Shown: positions 46,299 to 55,117 of the stretch, piece by piece | Position numbering within the stretch: the first letter of the stretch is position 1 | How the letters are laid out: each line of letters starts with the position of its first letter | Source: an uncultured Clostridia bacterium | Lineage (GTDB): Bacteria; Bacillota_I; Bacilli_A; RF39; UBA660 | Length of the DNA stretch: 56,765 nt | Direction: 5' to 3' | Assembly: GCA_947304495.1 (NCBI GenBank) | Contig: CAMZBG010000001.1 | Span: 1-56,765 of the forward strand | Position numbers and translations under genes: made by a program | The notes under the pieces: generated by a model | The model's input: the letters and a program-made list of their open reading frames with translations, nothing else | Told to the model about the DNA's origin: nothing | Database searches by the model: none

Positions 46299-47018
46299 AT
46301 GTCAGGACATAGTAAGTGGTCAACAATTAAGAGAAAAAAAGGCGCTATCGATGCTGCTAGAAGTAAAGTGTTTCAAAAGTTAGCTAAAGAATTATATGTA
46401 GCTGCTAAATCAGGTGATTTAGATCCAGCTAATAATGCTAGTTTGAGAATGGTAGTTGAAAAAGCAAAAGCTGAAAATATGCCAAAAGCTAATATTGAAT
46501 CTGCTATTCAAAAAGCAGCTAATAAAGGTGCTCAAGAAAATTATGAGTCTGTTAGGTATGAAGGATATGGGCCTAATGGTATAGCCATAATGATCGATTG
46601 CTTGACTGATAATAAAAATAGAACTGCTGGTTTTGTAAGAAGCACTTTATCAAAGCGTAATGGTAACTTAGGAACTGATGGCTCTGTAAGTTACATGTTT
46701 AAAAGAAAAGGACTTATAGTATTAGAAAATGTTTATGATGAAAATAAAGTTATGGAAGATGTATTAGCTTTAGATATATTAGATATGGAAATCGAGGATG
46801 AAGAAATTACTATTTATACAGAATCAGATAAATTCTTGGAGGTAAAAGATCAACTTTTACAACTCGGATATGATAAGTTTATTATATCTGAAGTTACATT
46901 TATACCAGATAATTATATTACGTTAGATGAAGAAGGTACTGAAAAAGTAATGACATTAATTGAAGCATTAGAGGATTTAGATGATGTACAGAACGTATAT
47001 CATAATTTAGATATTTAG
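46299..47018 (+). CDS. yebC: YebC/PmpR-family protein
   Basis: A 239-residue protein with the family start SGHSKWSTIKRKKGAIDAAR and later ENMPKANIESAIQKA, YEGYGPNGIAIMIDCLTDN and GSVSYMFKRKG. Length matches the family (235-250). Members are described as DNA-binding transcription regulators and, more recently, as translation factors that relieve ribosome stalling at proline stretches; which applies here cannot be told. The ATG at 46299 follows GGAGGTGG. A small gene follows after 8 bases. Confidence 0.95.
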   Translation: MSGHSKWSTIKRKKGAIDAARSKVFQKLAKELYVAAKSGDLDPANNASLRMVVEKAKAENMPKANIESAIQKAANKGAQENYESVRYEGYGPNGIAIMIDCLTDNKNRTAGFVRSTLSKRNGNLGTDGSVSYMFKRKGLIVLENVYDENKVMEDVLALDILDMEIEDEEITIYTESDKFLEVKDQLLQLGYDKFIISEVTFIPDNYITLDEEGTEKVMTLIEALEDLDDVQNVYHNLDI

Positions 47019-47026
47019 GAGTATTT

Positions 47027-47221
47027 ATGGATAAAAGTTTAGAAGAATTTAGAAAAGAGAGAGATTTAATCGTTGGGGAAATTGGTGAATTCGATGAAGA
47101 GGACTTTGTTAAGTCAGGTATTTCTTTAGAAGAATATACAAATCCAAACGAGGAAACAATAAAAAAACTAGTAGAATATGTAGCTAGAGAATACGATCAA
47201 ACATCAGTATATAGTGAATAA
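47027..47221 (+). CDS. Small acidic protein of unknown function (64 residues)
   Basis: A short acidic, probably helical protein, beginning MDKSLEEFRKERDLIVGEIG. It is linked to the yebC-like gene by an 8-base gap with a GGAG ribosome site that overlaps the yebC stop, and ends at a terminator. There is no known motif. The tight spacing and site support that it is translated. Confidence 0.6.
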   Translation: MDKSLEEFRKERDLIVGEIGEFDEEDFVKSGISLEEYTNPNEETIKKLVEYVAREYDQTSVYSE

Positions 47222-47250
47222 GAATCAGATATAAATTTGATTCTTTTTTC
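47221..47250 (+). terminator. Terminator after the yebC pair
   Basis: AGAATCA/TGATTCT stem and a run of T. Confidence 0.8.
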
Positions 47251-47262
47251 ATATGTTTTAGT

Positions 47263-47901
47263 ATGAAACTAAAACAATATAAAAAGAAGACTCTTGGGAG
47301 TCACTTAGTAAGAGAGTTAACAATAGTTTTGATATCGATTGCTGCAGCACTTATGGTCATCAATTACTTTTATAAACAATTTAATAGGGTAATGTTACCA
47401 ATGGCTGAATCAATGTCTAGAAAATATGTAATGGAGGTTATTAGTAGTGCTACAAAAGATGTAAATATTAAAAACAATTTATTTTCTATTCAAAGAAATA
47501 CTGATAATGAAATTAAAATGATTGATTACGATGCCTATGAAGCAACACAATTAATTAATAGAATTACTACAAATATCGAAAATCGATTTAACAATGATGA
47601 ATATATTGTCTCAGAAATACCATTTGGAATAATTTTCAAGAATAGTATATTGAGAAATCTAGGACCAATGATTAAAATAAAAATTAAAATGATCGATAGT
47701 ATTATTAGTGAAATTGAAAGCCTAGTAAAACCATATGGAATAAATAATGCTTTGATTGAAGTTAGAATTAAATTAAAGGCTAATGTAAGAGTTATATTGC
47801 CAATTGTTAGTAAAGAAATTACAGTTACTAATGTCATACCTTTATCAATTAATATTATAAACGGAAGTATTCCTGAGGCATATATTGCTACCTATAAATA
47901 A
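47263..47901 (+). CDS. YunB-like membrane-anchored protein
   Basis: A 212-residue protein: basic start, one membrane helix (about residues 17-36), then an extracytoplasmic domain. The sections VSEIPFGIIFKNSILRNLGP, YGINNALIEVRIKLKANVRVILPIV and VTNVIPLSINIINGSIPEAYI match the arrangement of B. subtilis YunB, a sporulation protein. The lineage may use it outside sporulation or descend from spore formers. No strong promoter is visible; the gene starts 13 bases after the previous terminator and the ribosome site is poor, so expression may depend on read-through. Confidence 0.75.
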   Translation: MKLKQYKKKTLGSHLVRELTIVLISIAAALMVINYFYKQFNRVMLPMAESMSRKYVMEVISSATKDVNIKNNLFSIQRNTDNEIKMIDYDAYEATQLINRITTNIENRFNNDEYIVSEIPFGIIFKNSILRNLGPMIKIKIKMIDSIISEIESLVKPYGINNALIEVRIKLKANVRVILPIVSKEITVTNVIPLSINIINGSIPEAYIATYK

Positions 47902-48681
47902 CTATCCTAAGGCAATATCCAATATCATCATAACGGAAAAACCAATTATAGTAAAAAGAGCCATTAAGTCTTTCTTTTCATTACTTTGGCTTTCTGGAAT
48001 TAATTCTGATACGACGACATAAATCATGGCTCCAGCCGCAAATGATAGAAAAAAAGGTAAAAGACTTCTTACTTTAAGAACTAAAATAGCTCCAATTACT
48101 CCAGCTATTGGTTCAACAATTGCTGATAATTGTCCGTAGAAGAAGGCATGACTTCTACTCATTCCCTCACGTAGTAATGGAATAGAGACAGCAGAACCTT
48201 CTGGAAAATTCTGAAGACCAATGCCAAAGGCTAGCATAATAGCAGATATAATTGTCGCTCCATTTATACCATAAAAGATTGAACCAAAGGCAATACCAAC
48301 AGCTAATCCTTCAGGTATATTATGGATAGTAATTGATGAGATTAACATTAGAATTCTTTTGTTTTTTTTAGTAAATATTTTATTAAATATCTTATCGGTT
48401 ACGTATAAGAGAATACCACCAGAAAAGAAACCACTAAAAGTAATTATCCATGGAGTAATATTGAGTTCATTACTTGAAGAAATAGCGGGGGCTAAAAGTG
48501 AAAAATACGAAGCTGAAGTCATAACTCCAGCGGCAAATCCTAACATAGCATCCATAATGTTCCTACTTATATTTTTAAAAAAGAAAACTATGGCAGCGCC
48601 TAAGGCTGTAATTAGATATGTAAATGTTGTAGCAATTAATGCTTGATATATATAATTTAGATTCATAAACCAGTTAAACAT
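47902..48681 (-). CDS. ZIP-family divalent metal transporter
   Basis: A 259-residue transporter with about eight membrane helices. The metal-binding helix pair shows TIHNIPEGLAVGIAF (near residues 118-132) and GLQNFPEGSAVSIPL (near 154-168), the HNxPEG and QNxPEG motifs of ZIP/ZupT proteins. It would take up zinc or related metals such as iron and manganese. The ribosome site AGAGGTG (minus strand) fixes the ATG at 48681. Its stop abuts the end of the convergent yunB-like gene with no terminator space between them. Confidence 0.92.
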   Translation of the reverse strand: MFNWFMNLNYIYQALIATTFTYLITALGAAIVFFFKNISRNIMDAMLGFAAGVMTSASYFSLLAPAISSSNELNITPWIITFSGFFSGGILLYVTDKIFNKIFTKKNKRILMLISSITIHNIPEGLAVGIAFGSIFYGINGATIISAIMLAFGIGLQNFPEGSAVSIPLLREGMSRSHAFFYGQLSAIVEPIAGVIGAILVLKVRSLLPFFLSFAAGAMIYVVVSELIPESQSNEKKDLMALFTIIGFSVMMILDIALG

Positions 48682-48724
48682 AAAACACCTCTATATATTT
48701 TATGGATAAGAATAAATTGTGTTA

Positions 48725-48753
48725 TTGTTTATTGCTATTTTATATGATATGAT
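48725..48753 (+). promoter_or_regulatory. Promoter of the nucleoside phosphorylase gene
   Basis: TTGTTT (48725-48730), 17-base spacer, TATGAT (48748-48753). Confidence 0.5.
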
Positions 48754-48769
48754 TAATTTGGGTGATGTT

Positions 48770-49537
48770 ATGATACTATTGGAAGAGTTTGATAGTAATA
48801 AGAAAGCAGTTATTAATCCATCTGATATTCATAAAAAAATAGCAAGTATGCCAAAAGTAGCCATTGCATGTTTTTCTAGTATATTATTTGAAAAAATAGT
48901 AGCTGGAGGTAAATGTGTAAAAATAGCTGAAATGCAAAATACTTGTGGATGTCAAGATGTATATGCAATCGATTATAATGACCATAAATTTGCTCTGTTT
49001 CAAATCGGTGTAGGTTCACCAATGGCAGTTGTAAATATTGAAGATATGCATGAATTGGGAATAGAAAAGTTTATTATATTTGGTAACTGTGGAGTATTAG
49101 ATGCTTCAATTGAAGATTGTTCAGTTATTATTCCTAATAGAGCGTTACGTGATGAAGGAACTAGCTTTCACTATATGTTACCGTCTAAAAGCATTGAATT
49201 GAATAGGAAATATATTTCGGAATTTAAAGAAATATTGAATAGATTAGGTTATAGTTATGTTGAAGGAACTACATGGACAACTGATGCTTTTTATAGAGAA
49301 ACAAAAGAAAAAGTAGAAAGAAGAAAGAAAGAAGGAGCAATAGTAGTCGAAATGGAAGCATCAGCATTACAAGCTGTATGTGATTTTAGAGGTTGTGAAC
49401 TATTTATATTTTTCTATGCTGGCGATAATTTAGATAGCAGTGAGTGGGATAAACGTAGCTTATCTGGTGATATTAAATTAGATGAAAAATCACAGATAGC
49501 TTATTTGGCATTGGAACTGGCATGTAAGATTGATTAA
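48770..49537 (+). CDS. Uridine phosphorylase-like nucleoside phosphorylase
   Basis: A 255-residue phosphorylase of the PNP/UDP superfamily. Landmarks are QIGVGSPMAVVNIEDMHELG, IIFGNCGVLD (phosphate/base site) and VVEMEASALQAVCDF with the ribose-binding EME motif. It appears more like Udp than DeoD, and differs from the DeoD protein at 29215, so the genome encodes at least two nucleoside phosphorylases. The ATG at 48770 is preferred (GGGTGATG upstream) over an earlier start that overlaps the promoter. Confidence 0.85.
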   Translation: MILLEEFDSNKKAVINPSDIHKKIASMPKVAIACFSSILFEKIVAGGKCVKIAEMQNTCGCQDVYAIDYNDHKFALFQIGVGSPMAVVNIEDMHELGIEKFIIFGNCGVLDASIEDCSVIIPNRALRDEGTSFHYMLPSKSIELNRKYISEFKEILNRLGYSYVEGTTWTTDAFYRETKEKVERRKKEGAIVVEMEASALQAVCDFRGCELFIFFYAGDNLDSSEWDKRSLSGDIKLDEKSQIAYLALELACKID

Positions 49538-49567
49538 GATTTACCATTTTGGTAATCTTTTTTTGTT
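49534..49567 (+). terminator. Terminator after the nucleoside phosphorylase gene
   Basis: AGATTTACC/GGTAATCT stem with one bulged T and loop ATTTT, followed by T residues. Confidence 0.75.
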
Positions 49568-49643
49568 TTTTATTGGAAATATAAACAAAAAACTATTTAA
49601 ATTTTTTCAATTATTTGGTATAATTAAGAAGAGTAGGTGGAAT

Positions 49644-50291
49644 ATGTATAAAAAGAAATGGTTGTTCTTTATAGCAATTATCCTATTTTTATCTGGATGT
49701 ACTAAAATTACTAACAATTTAGATGATATTGTAAAGGCAACGATGACGAGTGATAAACTACCTGCTAATACAGTATCCACAGGATATGAATTATATATTC
49801 CTATAGGTGTTAGTCAAGTATATGATAGTGAATATAATCAACGTTTTAAAATAAATAATCGTTATGTATATCTATATGTCGATACGATTAGTTATTATTA
49901 TAAAAATCTCTTAAATTATAAGAGTAATAATGATTATAGTTATTACTATAAAGAATTAAACGTCGATGGTAAAACCGGTTATATAGGGATAAATAAAGTA
50001 GAAGAAGATCTTTATTTTTGCGAAATAATATATAATTATTCTAAGAGTGAATTTTATGCCAATATGGAAGATTTACCAGTAGTTATGGCCAACACATTGA
50101 TAATGCAAAAAAGCATTAAATATAATGACAATTTAATAAGTGTCGAACTTGAAAGTGGCGTCAGTGATGGTAAAGAAATAAAGTATGAATTAGATAGTCC
50201 AAAAGATACTGAAAGCACATTCTCAGATTACTTGCAAGAATATGTTCCTGAAGAAGAACCTGAGGTGGAATTACCAGATGATAACGGATAA
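49644..50291 (+). CDS. Predicted lipoprotein of unknown function
   Basis: A 215-residue lipoprotein. The start at 49644 (GTAGGTGG upstream) gives a basic end, a hydrophobic run and the lipobox LSGC (cysteine near residue 19). The body is a tyrosine-rich soluble domain (many YYY clusters near 70-95) ending in an acidic, proline-containing tail. The longer in-frame start upstream would bury the signal peptide and has no ribosome site. It is followed after 23 bases by an acidic cytoplasmic protein, so they may form one operon. No known family. Confidence 0.75.
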   Translation: MYKKKWLFFIAIILFLSGCTKITNNLDDIVKATMTSDKLPANTVSTGYELYIPIGVSQVYDSEYNQRFKINNRYVYLYVDTISYYYKNLLNYKSNNDYSYYYKELNVDGKTGYIGINKVEEDLYFCEIIYNYSKSEFYANMEDLPVVMANTLIMQKSIKYNDNLISVELESGVSDGKEIKYELDSPKDTESTFSDYLQEYVPEEEPEVELPDDNG

Positions 50292-50314
50292 TGTGATAGA
50301 TAAGAGGTGCAATA

Positions 50315-51463
50315 ATGAAATTATTAGATAAAATCAAAGATTTATTTATGGATGAAGTAATCGATGATGATGAAGTCGAATTGGAAGAGGAAGAACATAG
50401 TGAATACAAAGAACCTCCAAAAGAAGACACTTTACCAAAAGTAATGAGAGAAACCATAAAGAAAGAAGAAAAAAAAGAGGAAAAACAAGAAGAACACATT
50501 GAACTTAAGCTTAAACCTCAAGATTTCAATATGGAAACTGAAGAAGAGGTTATGACTAGGGAGCAATCAAAGAAATTTAATTTTCCTTTTGATTTTGAAG
50601 ATGATTTCTTAAAAAAAGAGGAAGAACCTGTAAAAAAGAAAGAGATACCTATTGATCTTGGACTTGAGGATGTACCTAGAGAAAAGAATGGCAATATTAA
50701 TGTTTTAGATTTTGAACGAGAGAAGTCTAAAAAATTAGAGGAATTATATAAGAAAAAAGATGAAGAAGAGGTTAAACCTAAATTCAAAGCTTCACCAGTA
50801 ATATCACCAGTTTATGGAGTGCTTGATAAGAATTATACAAAAGAAGAAGTGAAGGAAAAAACAGATGATGTTACAACAATGAAAAGACCATCTAAGAAAG
50901 TGGATTTTGAGACTGTTAGAAAAAAAGCATTTGGTAATTTAGCAGATGAAATAAAAGATAGTATGCTTTGTGAAAACTGTGAATTATACAAAGAAGTTAA
51001 AAAAATCAGTGCTCTATCTGAAGATGATTTACTTTATGATATGACTGTTGATGAAGATGAAGGAAAAGATGTTACAATTGAAAAGGCATATGATAATTAT
51101 GAGGAATTTGGTGTAGCTTATGAACCAAGAGTAAAACGAAAGAAAGTAACTTATGAAGAAGAAGTTGAAATGGAAATGCCAGAACCTGAAGTAGACGAAG
51201 AAAAGAAAGATACAACATCTTTAGATAATCTTATCAATGATACTAATAATGCATCTGAAGAATTTACAAAGATGGAAGATAAAATTGATGATGAACTTGA
51301 GGATAAAATTGATGAAGTGATAAAGGAACCGGAAACAGAAGTGTTAGAAGATGAAGTGAAAGAAGAAATTCCTTCAAGAGAAGAAAGTAAAAAATCAACA
51401 AAAGTTGATGCTGACTTTTTTGAACTAATAGATTCGATGTATAAAGAAAGGATAGATGAATAA
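50315..51463 (+). CDS. Highly charged cytoplasmic protein of unknown function (382 residues)
   Basis: A Glu/Lys/Asp-rich protein without membrane segments. The start MKLLDKIKDLFMDEVIDD could be an amphipathic membrane-binding helix. Most of the rest looks unstructured, with one more ordered stretch near residues 195-265 that includes CENCELYKEVKKISAL (a CxxC pair). The gene is ATG-coupled to a small membrane protein (stop and start overlap at 51463) and through it to a YtxH protein, suggesting an envelope-linked complex. The layout recalls cytoskeletal or division adaptor proteins but I see no domain to confirm that. Confidence 0.65.
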   Translation: MKLLDKIKDLFMDEVIDDDEVELEEEEHSEYKEPPKEDTLPKVMRETIKKEEKKEEKQEEHIELKLKPQDFNMETEEEVMTREQSKKFNFPFDFEDDFLKKEEEPVKKKEIPIDLGLEDVPREKNGNINVLDFEREKSKKLEELYKKKDEEEVKPKFKASPVISPVYGVLDKNYTKEEVKEKTDDVTTMKRPSKKVDFETVRKKAFGNLADEIKDSMLCENCELYKEVKKISALSEDDLLYDMTVDEDEGKDVTIEKAYDNYEEFGVAYEPRVKRKKVTYEEEVEMEMPEPEVDEEKKDTTSLDNLINDTNNASEEFTKMEDKIDDELEDKIDEVIKEPETEVLEDEVKEEIPSREESKKSTKVDADFFELIDSMYKERIDE

Positions 51464-51741
51464 TGAGTGAAGTCTTACCAATAATTTTATATATACTTGG
51501 TTCTATTTTGCTGGTAGTATTAATAATATTAGGTATAAAATTGATTATTACAATGGATAAAATTCAAAGTACAGTCGATAATATTAATACAAAGGTTAAT
51601 TCTTTGAATGGATTCTTTTCAATAATCAATTTTACAACTGATAAAATAGCAATGATTAGTGATAAAGCAGTTACGGCTGTATCAGAATTTATTAAAAAAA
51701 TATTTACAAGAAATGAGGAGGAGAGTGAAGAAGATGAGTAA
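51463..51741 (+). CDS. Small DUF948-like membrane protein
   Basis: A 92-residue protein with one amino-terminal helix (about residues 5-27) and a helical region (TMDKIQSTVDNINTKVNSLN) of the type seen in DUF948 proteins, then an acidic tail. Such proteins commonly sit next to YtxH genes in Bacillota, as here. Its start overlaps the stop of the preceding gene and its end overlaps the next start by 8 bases. Confidence 0.75.
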   Translation: MSEVLPIILYILGSILLVVLIILGIKLIITMDKIQSTVDNINTKVNSLNGFFSIINFTTDKIAMISDKAVTAVSEFIKKIFTRNEEESEEDE

Positions 51742-52180
51742 AAGAGGCGGAGGATTATTTGGATTACTTACAGGTATCGGAATAGGTGTTGGAGCAGGAA
51801 TGCTTTTAGCACCAAAAACAGGCGAAGAGTTAAGAAAAGATTTATCAAAAAAGATAAATGAACTTATCGAAAAAGCAAAAGAAATTGATGTCAAAGAAGT
51901 ATCTGAAGATATGAAGAGTAAATTAACTGATCTAAAAAAAGATATAGAAGATTTAGACAAAGAAAAAGCTTTAGATTTAGCTAAAGAAAAAGGCGAAGAT
52001 TTAAAAGTTAAAGCTAATGAATTATTAGCGTTAGCTAAAGAAAAAGGTACTCCAGTGCTTGAAAAAGCAGCTGAAGAAGTTAGAGCTAAAGCTATTCAAG
52101 TAACTAAAGAAGTTCTAAAAAGATTAGAAAAAGAAGAAGCAAAAGATACAAAGAAAACAAGTAAGAAAGAATCTGAATAG
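51734..52180 (+). CDS. YtxH-domain protein
   Basis: A 148-residue protein. The start MSKRGGGLFGLLTGIGIGVG, followed by AGMLLAPKTGEELRKDL, is the YtxH signature: a glycine-rich membrane helix then LLxAPKxGxExR. The rest is a long charged helix (about 30-140). In other Bacillota such proteins are linked to general stress or the envelope. ATG at 51734 is preferred because GAGGAGGAGAG lies just upstream. A terminator overlaps its end. Confidence 0.88.
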   Translation: MSKRGGGLFGLLTGIGIGVGAGMLLAPKTGEELRKDLSKKINELIEKAKEIDVKEVSEDMKSKLTDLKKDIEDLDKEKALDLAKEKGEDLKVKANELLALAKEKGTPVLEKAAEEVRAKAIQVTKEVLKRLEKEEAKDTKKTSKKESE

Positions 52181-52191
52181 ATTCTTTTTTA
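52166..52191 (+). terminator. Terminator after the YtxH gene
   Basis: Nine-base-pair stem AAAGAATCT/AGATTCTTT with loop GAAT and a T-run. Confidence 0.85.
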
Positions 52192-52218
52192 TTAAAATAA
52201 TACATGTAGTAAATTAAT

Positions 52219-52247
52219 TTGACATTTATTAAAAGGTATATTATTAT
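52219..52247 (+). promoter_or_regulatory. Promoter of the ABC transporter gene
   Basis: TTGACA (52219-52224), 17-base spacer, TATTAT (52242-52247). Confidence 0.75.
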
Positions 52248-52286
52248 GTGTTTGTCTAACTTTCATATTTAGGAATATGGAGGAAT

Positions 52287-54428
52287 ATGTTAAAATTAAA
52301 AAACGTATGTAAGAGTTATAAAGTTGGTAAGACAGATAAGACAATACTTGATGGGATTACTTTAGATTTTCAAAAAGGCGAACTAGTTTTTATTTTAGGA
52401 GCTAGTGGAAGTGGAAAAACGACACTTCTAAATATAATAGCTGGTAATACTACATGTGATAGGGGAGAAATATACTTAGATAATCGTTGCATTAGTGATT
52501 TTACTGATAAGGAATTAAATAACTATCGTAGTTATATCGTTGGTAATATATTTCAAGACTATAATTTAATTGAATATATGAGTGTTTATGATAATATAAC
52601 ATTAGGTTATAAAAATGGACTAAGTCGTAATGAAATTGATGAATTAATGAGACAACTTGACATATATGATAGAAGGAAGACAATAGTAAATAAATTATCT
52701 GGTGGTGAGAAACAAAGAGTAGCAATTGCTAGAGCATTAGTAAATGATCCAGATATTTTATTGGCAGATGAACCAACTGGAGCCTTGGATTCAAAGACAG
52801 GAATAGAAGTAATGGAAATACTTAAAAGAATTTCAAAGCATAAGTTAGTAATTGTCGTTAGTCATGATAGTTATTTAGCTAATAAATATGCTTCAAGAAT
52901 AATCAATATTAAAGATGGAAAATGTAATTATTTACCGATTACAAATAATGAACTTATATCTACGAAAGAAATAAATAAGAAATTTAGTAAAATTAAAACA
53001 TTAATGTTGGCAATAAAAAACTTGTGGCTAAAGAAAACAAGAACACTATTTATGGCACTTGCTATATCACTTGGAATGATATGCATTGGGATAGTTGTTA
53101 ACTTATATAGTAATTTTAACGATGAGATTAATAAATTAGAAGAGGATATCGTGTCTATTTTTCCAGTGACAGTTAGAAATGGTAATTACGATATAACAGA
53201 TAATAAGATAAGACAAGTGAATGATAGGATAGCAATTAAAAGAAAAGAAAGTTATATTCATACGAATAAAATTAAACAAAGTTATGTTGATTATTTAAAT
53301 GGTATTAATGAAATAAAGTATATGACATATGGTTATGATATATCATTACCGCTTATAAGTGATAGCTATAAAACAATTGATAATACTTATTTTAAAGCTA
53401 TTCCATCAAGAGAATATATCAATACTAATTATGATTTTTTATATGGGAAAAATATTGCAAATAAATATGAAATACTTATAAAAGTTGATAGCAACAATAA
53501 TGTCAGTAGTGAATTACTTAATTATTTTGATATAGATAGTGATATTAATTATAATGATATTGTGGGTAGAAAAATAAAAATAATATTAAATGATACATAT
53601 TATATAAAAAGTGGTAAATACTATATCATAAATAATAATGTAGAAGAATTATATAGTAAGAGTAATATTGAATTAACAATTGTTGGCGTTGTCAAAGAGA
53701 AGGAAGAAAATGATAAAAACAATTATTTATTCTATGATAGTGATTTAATCAATTATATAATCAATATTAATAGTAATAGTGAAATTGTTAAATCACAAAT
53801 TAAATGTGAAGATAATGTATTAGGATTAAATATACTAAAAAATGATATGTTAGCTTATCTAGGATATAATGCCTTGCCTAGCGAAATCAATATATATGTT
53901 GACAGTGTTAATAATAAAGATAAATTGATAAAAAAATTAGATGAATATAATAAGAATAATGATAAACTTATATATATAGATTCAATGGCTTCATCCATTG
54001 AGATTGTTAGAGAGTTTGTTACAATAATCAGTGGGATACTAATTATTTTTTCAATTATATCAATAATAGTTTCTTCACTTATGGTAGCTATTCTAACTAG
54101 TGTTAGAGTGTTGGAAAGAAAAAAAGAAATTGGCATATTGCGTAGCCTTGGAGCTAGTAAAAAAGATATTAGAAAACTATTCAACACAGAAAATATACTT
54201 ATTGGATTATTAGCTTTGTGTTTGAGCCTAATAATAATAGCTTTAATCAGTAAACCAATAAATATAATAATGAACAATTATTTAGGATTAGAAAATATCT
54301 TTTTAGTTAAATATATATTGTTAATATTGGTCTTGACTGTCAATGTTTTAATTATCAAATTTTTTGGCGGAATTCCTGCAAGAAAGGCGAGTGGAATGGA
54401 TATAGTTACTTGTATCTATAATAGATAA
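52287..54428 (+). CDS. MacB-like ABC transporter, ATPase fused to FtsX-type permease
   Basis: A 713-residue protein. Residues 1 to about 225 form an ABC ATPase of the LolD/MacB group: Walker A GASGSGKTT (near 37-45), Q-loop NIFQDYN, signature LSGGEKQRVAIARAL (near 137-151), Walker B ILLADEPTG and the H-loop VVSHDS. A membrane helix (about 253-275), a large extracytoplasmic domain (about 280-570) and three helices with the FtsX-type core (VRVLERKKEIGILRSLGASK near 605-625) follow. Proteins of this type act as mechanotransmitters that export peptides, lipoproteins or antibiotics. No two-component system is adjacent. The substrate is unknown. Confidence 0.9.
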   Translation: MLKLKNVCKSYKVGKTDKTILDGITLDFQKGELVFILGASGSGKTTLLNIIAGNTTCDRGEIYLDNRCISDFTDKELNNYRSYIVGNIFQDYNLIEYMSVYDNITLGYKNGLSRNEIDELMRQLDIYDRRKTIVNKLSGGEKQRVAIARALVNDPDILLADEPTGALDSKTGIEVMEILKRISKHKLVIVVSHDSYLANKYASRIINIKDGKCNYLPITNNELISTKEINKKFSKIKTLMLAIKNLWLKKTRTLFMALAISLGMICIGIVVNLYSNFNDEINKLEEDIVSIFPVTVRNGNYDITDNKIRQVNDRIAIKRKESYIHTNKIKQSYVDYLNGINEIKYMTYGYDISLPLISDSYKTIDNTYFKAIPSREYINTNYDFLYGKNIANKYEILIKVDSNNNVSSELLNYFDIDSDINYNDIVGRKIKIILNDTYYIKSGKYYIINNNVEELYSKSNIELTIVGVVKEKEENDKNNYLFYDSDLINYIININSNSEIVKSQIKCEDNVLGLNILKNDMLAYLGYNALPSEINIYVDSVNNKDKLIKKLDEYNKNNDKLIYIDSMASSIEIVREFVTIISGILIIFSIISIIVSSLMVAILTSVRVLERKKEIGILRSLGASKKDIRKLFNTENILIGLLALCLSLIIIALISKPINIIMNNYLGLENIFLVKYILLILVLTVNVLIIKFFGGIPARKASGMDIVTCIYNR

Positions 54429-54447
54429 TTAATAATAATTAGATATA

Positions 54448-54482
54448 GAAGAAAGTTATAAAAAGTAACTTTCTTTAATATT
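54448..54482 (+). terminator. Terminator after the ABC transporter gene
   Basis: AGAAAGTTA/TAACTTTCT stem with loop TAAAAAG and a modest T-rich tail. Confidence 0.7.
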
Positions 54483-54525
54483 TATATAATAAATGCATAA
54501 AATGTAAAGAATTATAAAAAAATTC

Positions 54526-54554
54526 TTGACTTAAATTAAATTATTTGATATTAT
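54526..54554 (+). promoter_or_regulatory. Promoter of the str operon
   Basis: TTGACT (54526-54531), 17-base spacer, TATTAT (54549-54554), with an extended -10 TGA. Confidence 0.8.
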
Positions 54555-54560
54555 TAATTC

Positions 54561-54672
54561 GTTCGTGATATTCTGGTTTTGTTTTATGACAAAACTTATA
54601 TTTAATAAGGAAAATGAAACACCAGGATATGTGCAAGATAAACACTAGAAAATATATGAGAGGAGGAATACA
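54561..54672 (+). promoter_or_regulatory. Structured untranslated leader of the str operon
   Basis: About 110 bases. ATATTCTGGT (54568-54577) can pair with ACCAGGATAT (54621-54630), ten pairs with one G-T, enclosing a hairpin TTTTG/CAAAA (54577-54581 with 54590-54594). There is no terminator shape or T-run. It ends in GAGAGGAGG, a strong ribosome site for rpsL. It may be a binding site for a ribosomal protein such as S7 or S12; that is inference. Confidence 0.45.
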
Positions 54673-55086
54673 ATGCCTACAGTTAATCAAATAATTAGAA
54701 AAGGTAGAGGTAACAAAAGAAAGAAAAGTAAATCTCCAGCTTTACAAGTTGGTATGAATACAATCGAAAGACATCAAACTAATCAAACTTCACCACAAAA
54801 GCGTGGTGTATGTACAAGGGTTGGAACAATGACACCAAAGAAACCAAACTCTGCTTTGAGAAAGTATGCGAGAGTAAGATTATCTAATGGAATGGAAGTA
54901 ACTTGTTATATTCCAGGAATTGGACATAATTTACAAGAACATAGCGTTGTTCTAATTAGAGGTGGACGTGTTAAGGACTTAATCGGTGTTCGTTACCATA
55001 TTATTCGTGGTACTATGGATACTGCTGGTGTTCAAGACAGAAAGCAAGGTAGAAGTAAATACGGTGCTAAGAGACCTAAAAACTAA
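54673..55086 (+). CDS. rpsL: 30S ribosomal protein S12
   Basis: A 137-residue S12, first gene of the str operon. [20 protein letters not shown] starts the protein. [17 protein letters not shown] and [19 protein letters not shown], the decoding-site loops altered in streptomycin-resistant mutants, have wild-type lysines. Length and order (rpsL-rpsG-fusA) are standard. Confidence 0.98.
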   Translation: MPTVNQIIRKGRGNKRKKSKSPALQVGMNTIERHQTNQTSPQKRGVCTRVGTMTPKKPNSALRKYARVRLSNGMEVTCYIPGIGHNLQEHSVVLIRGGRVKDLIGVRYHIIRGTMDTAGVQDRKQGRSKYGAKRPKN

Positions 55087-55117
55087 TATATAATAGAAAA
55101 TAATTGAGGAGGTTAAA

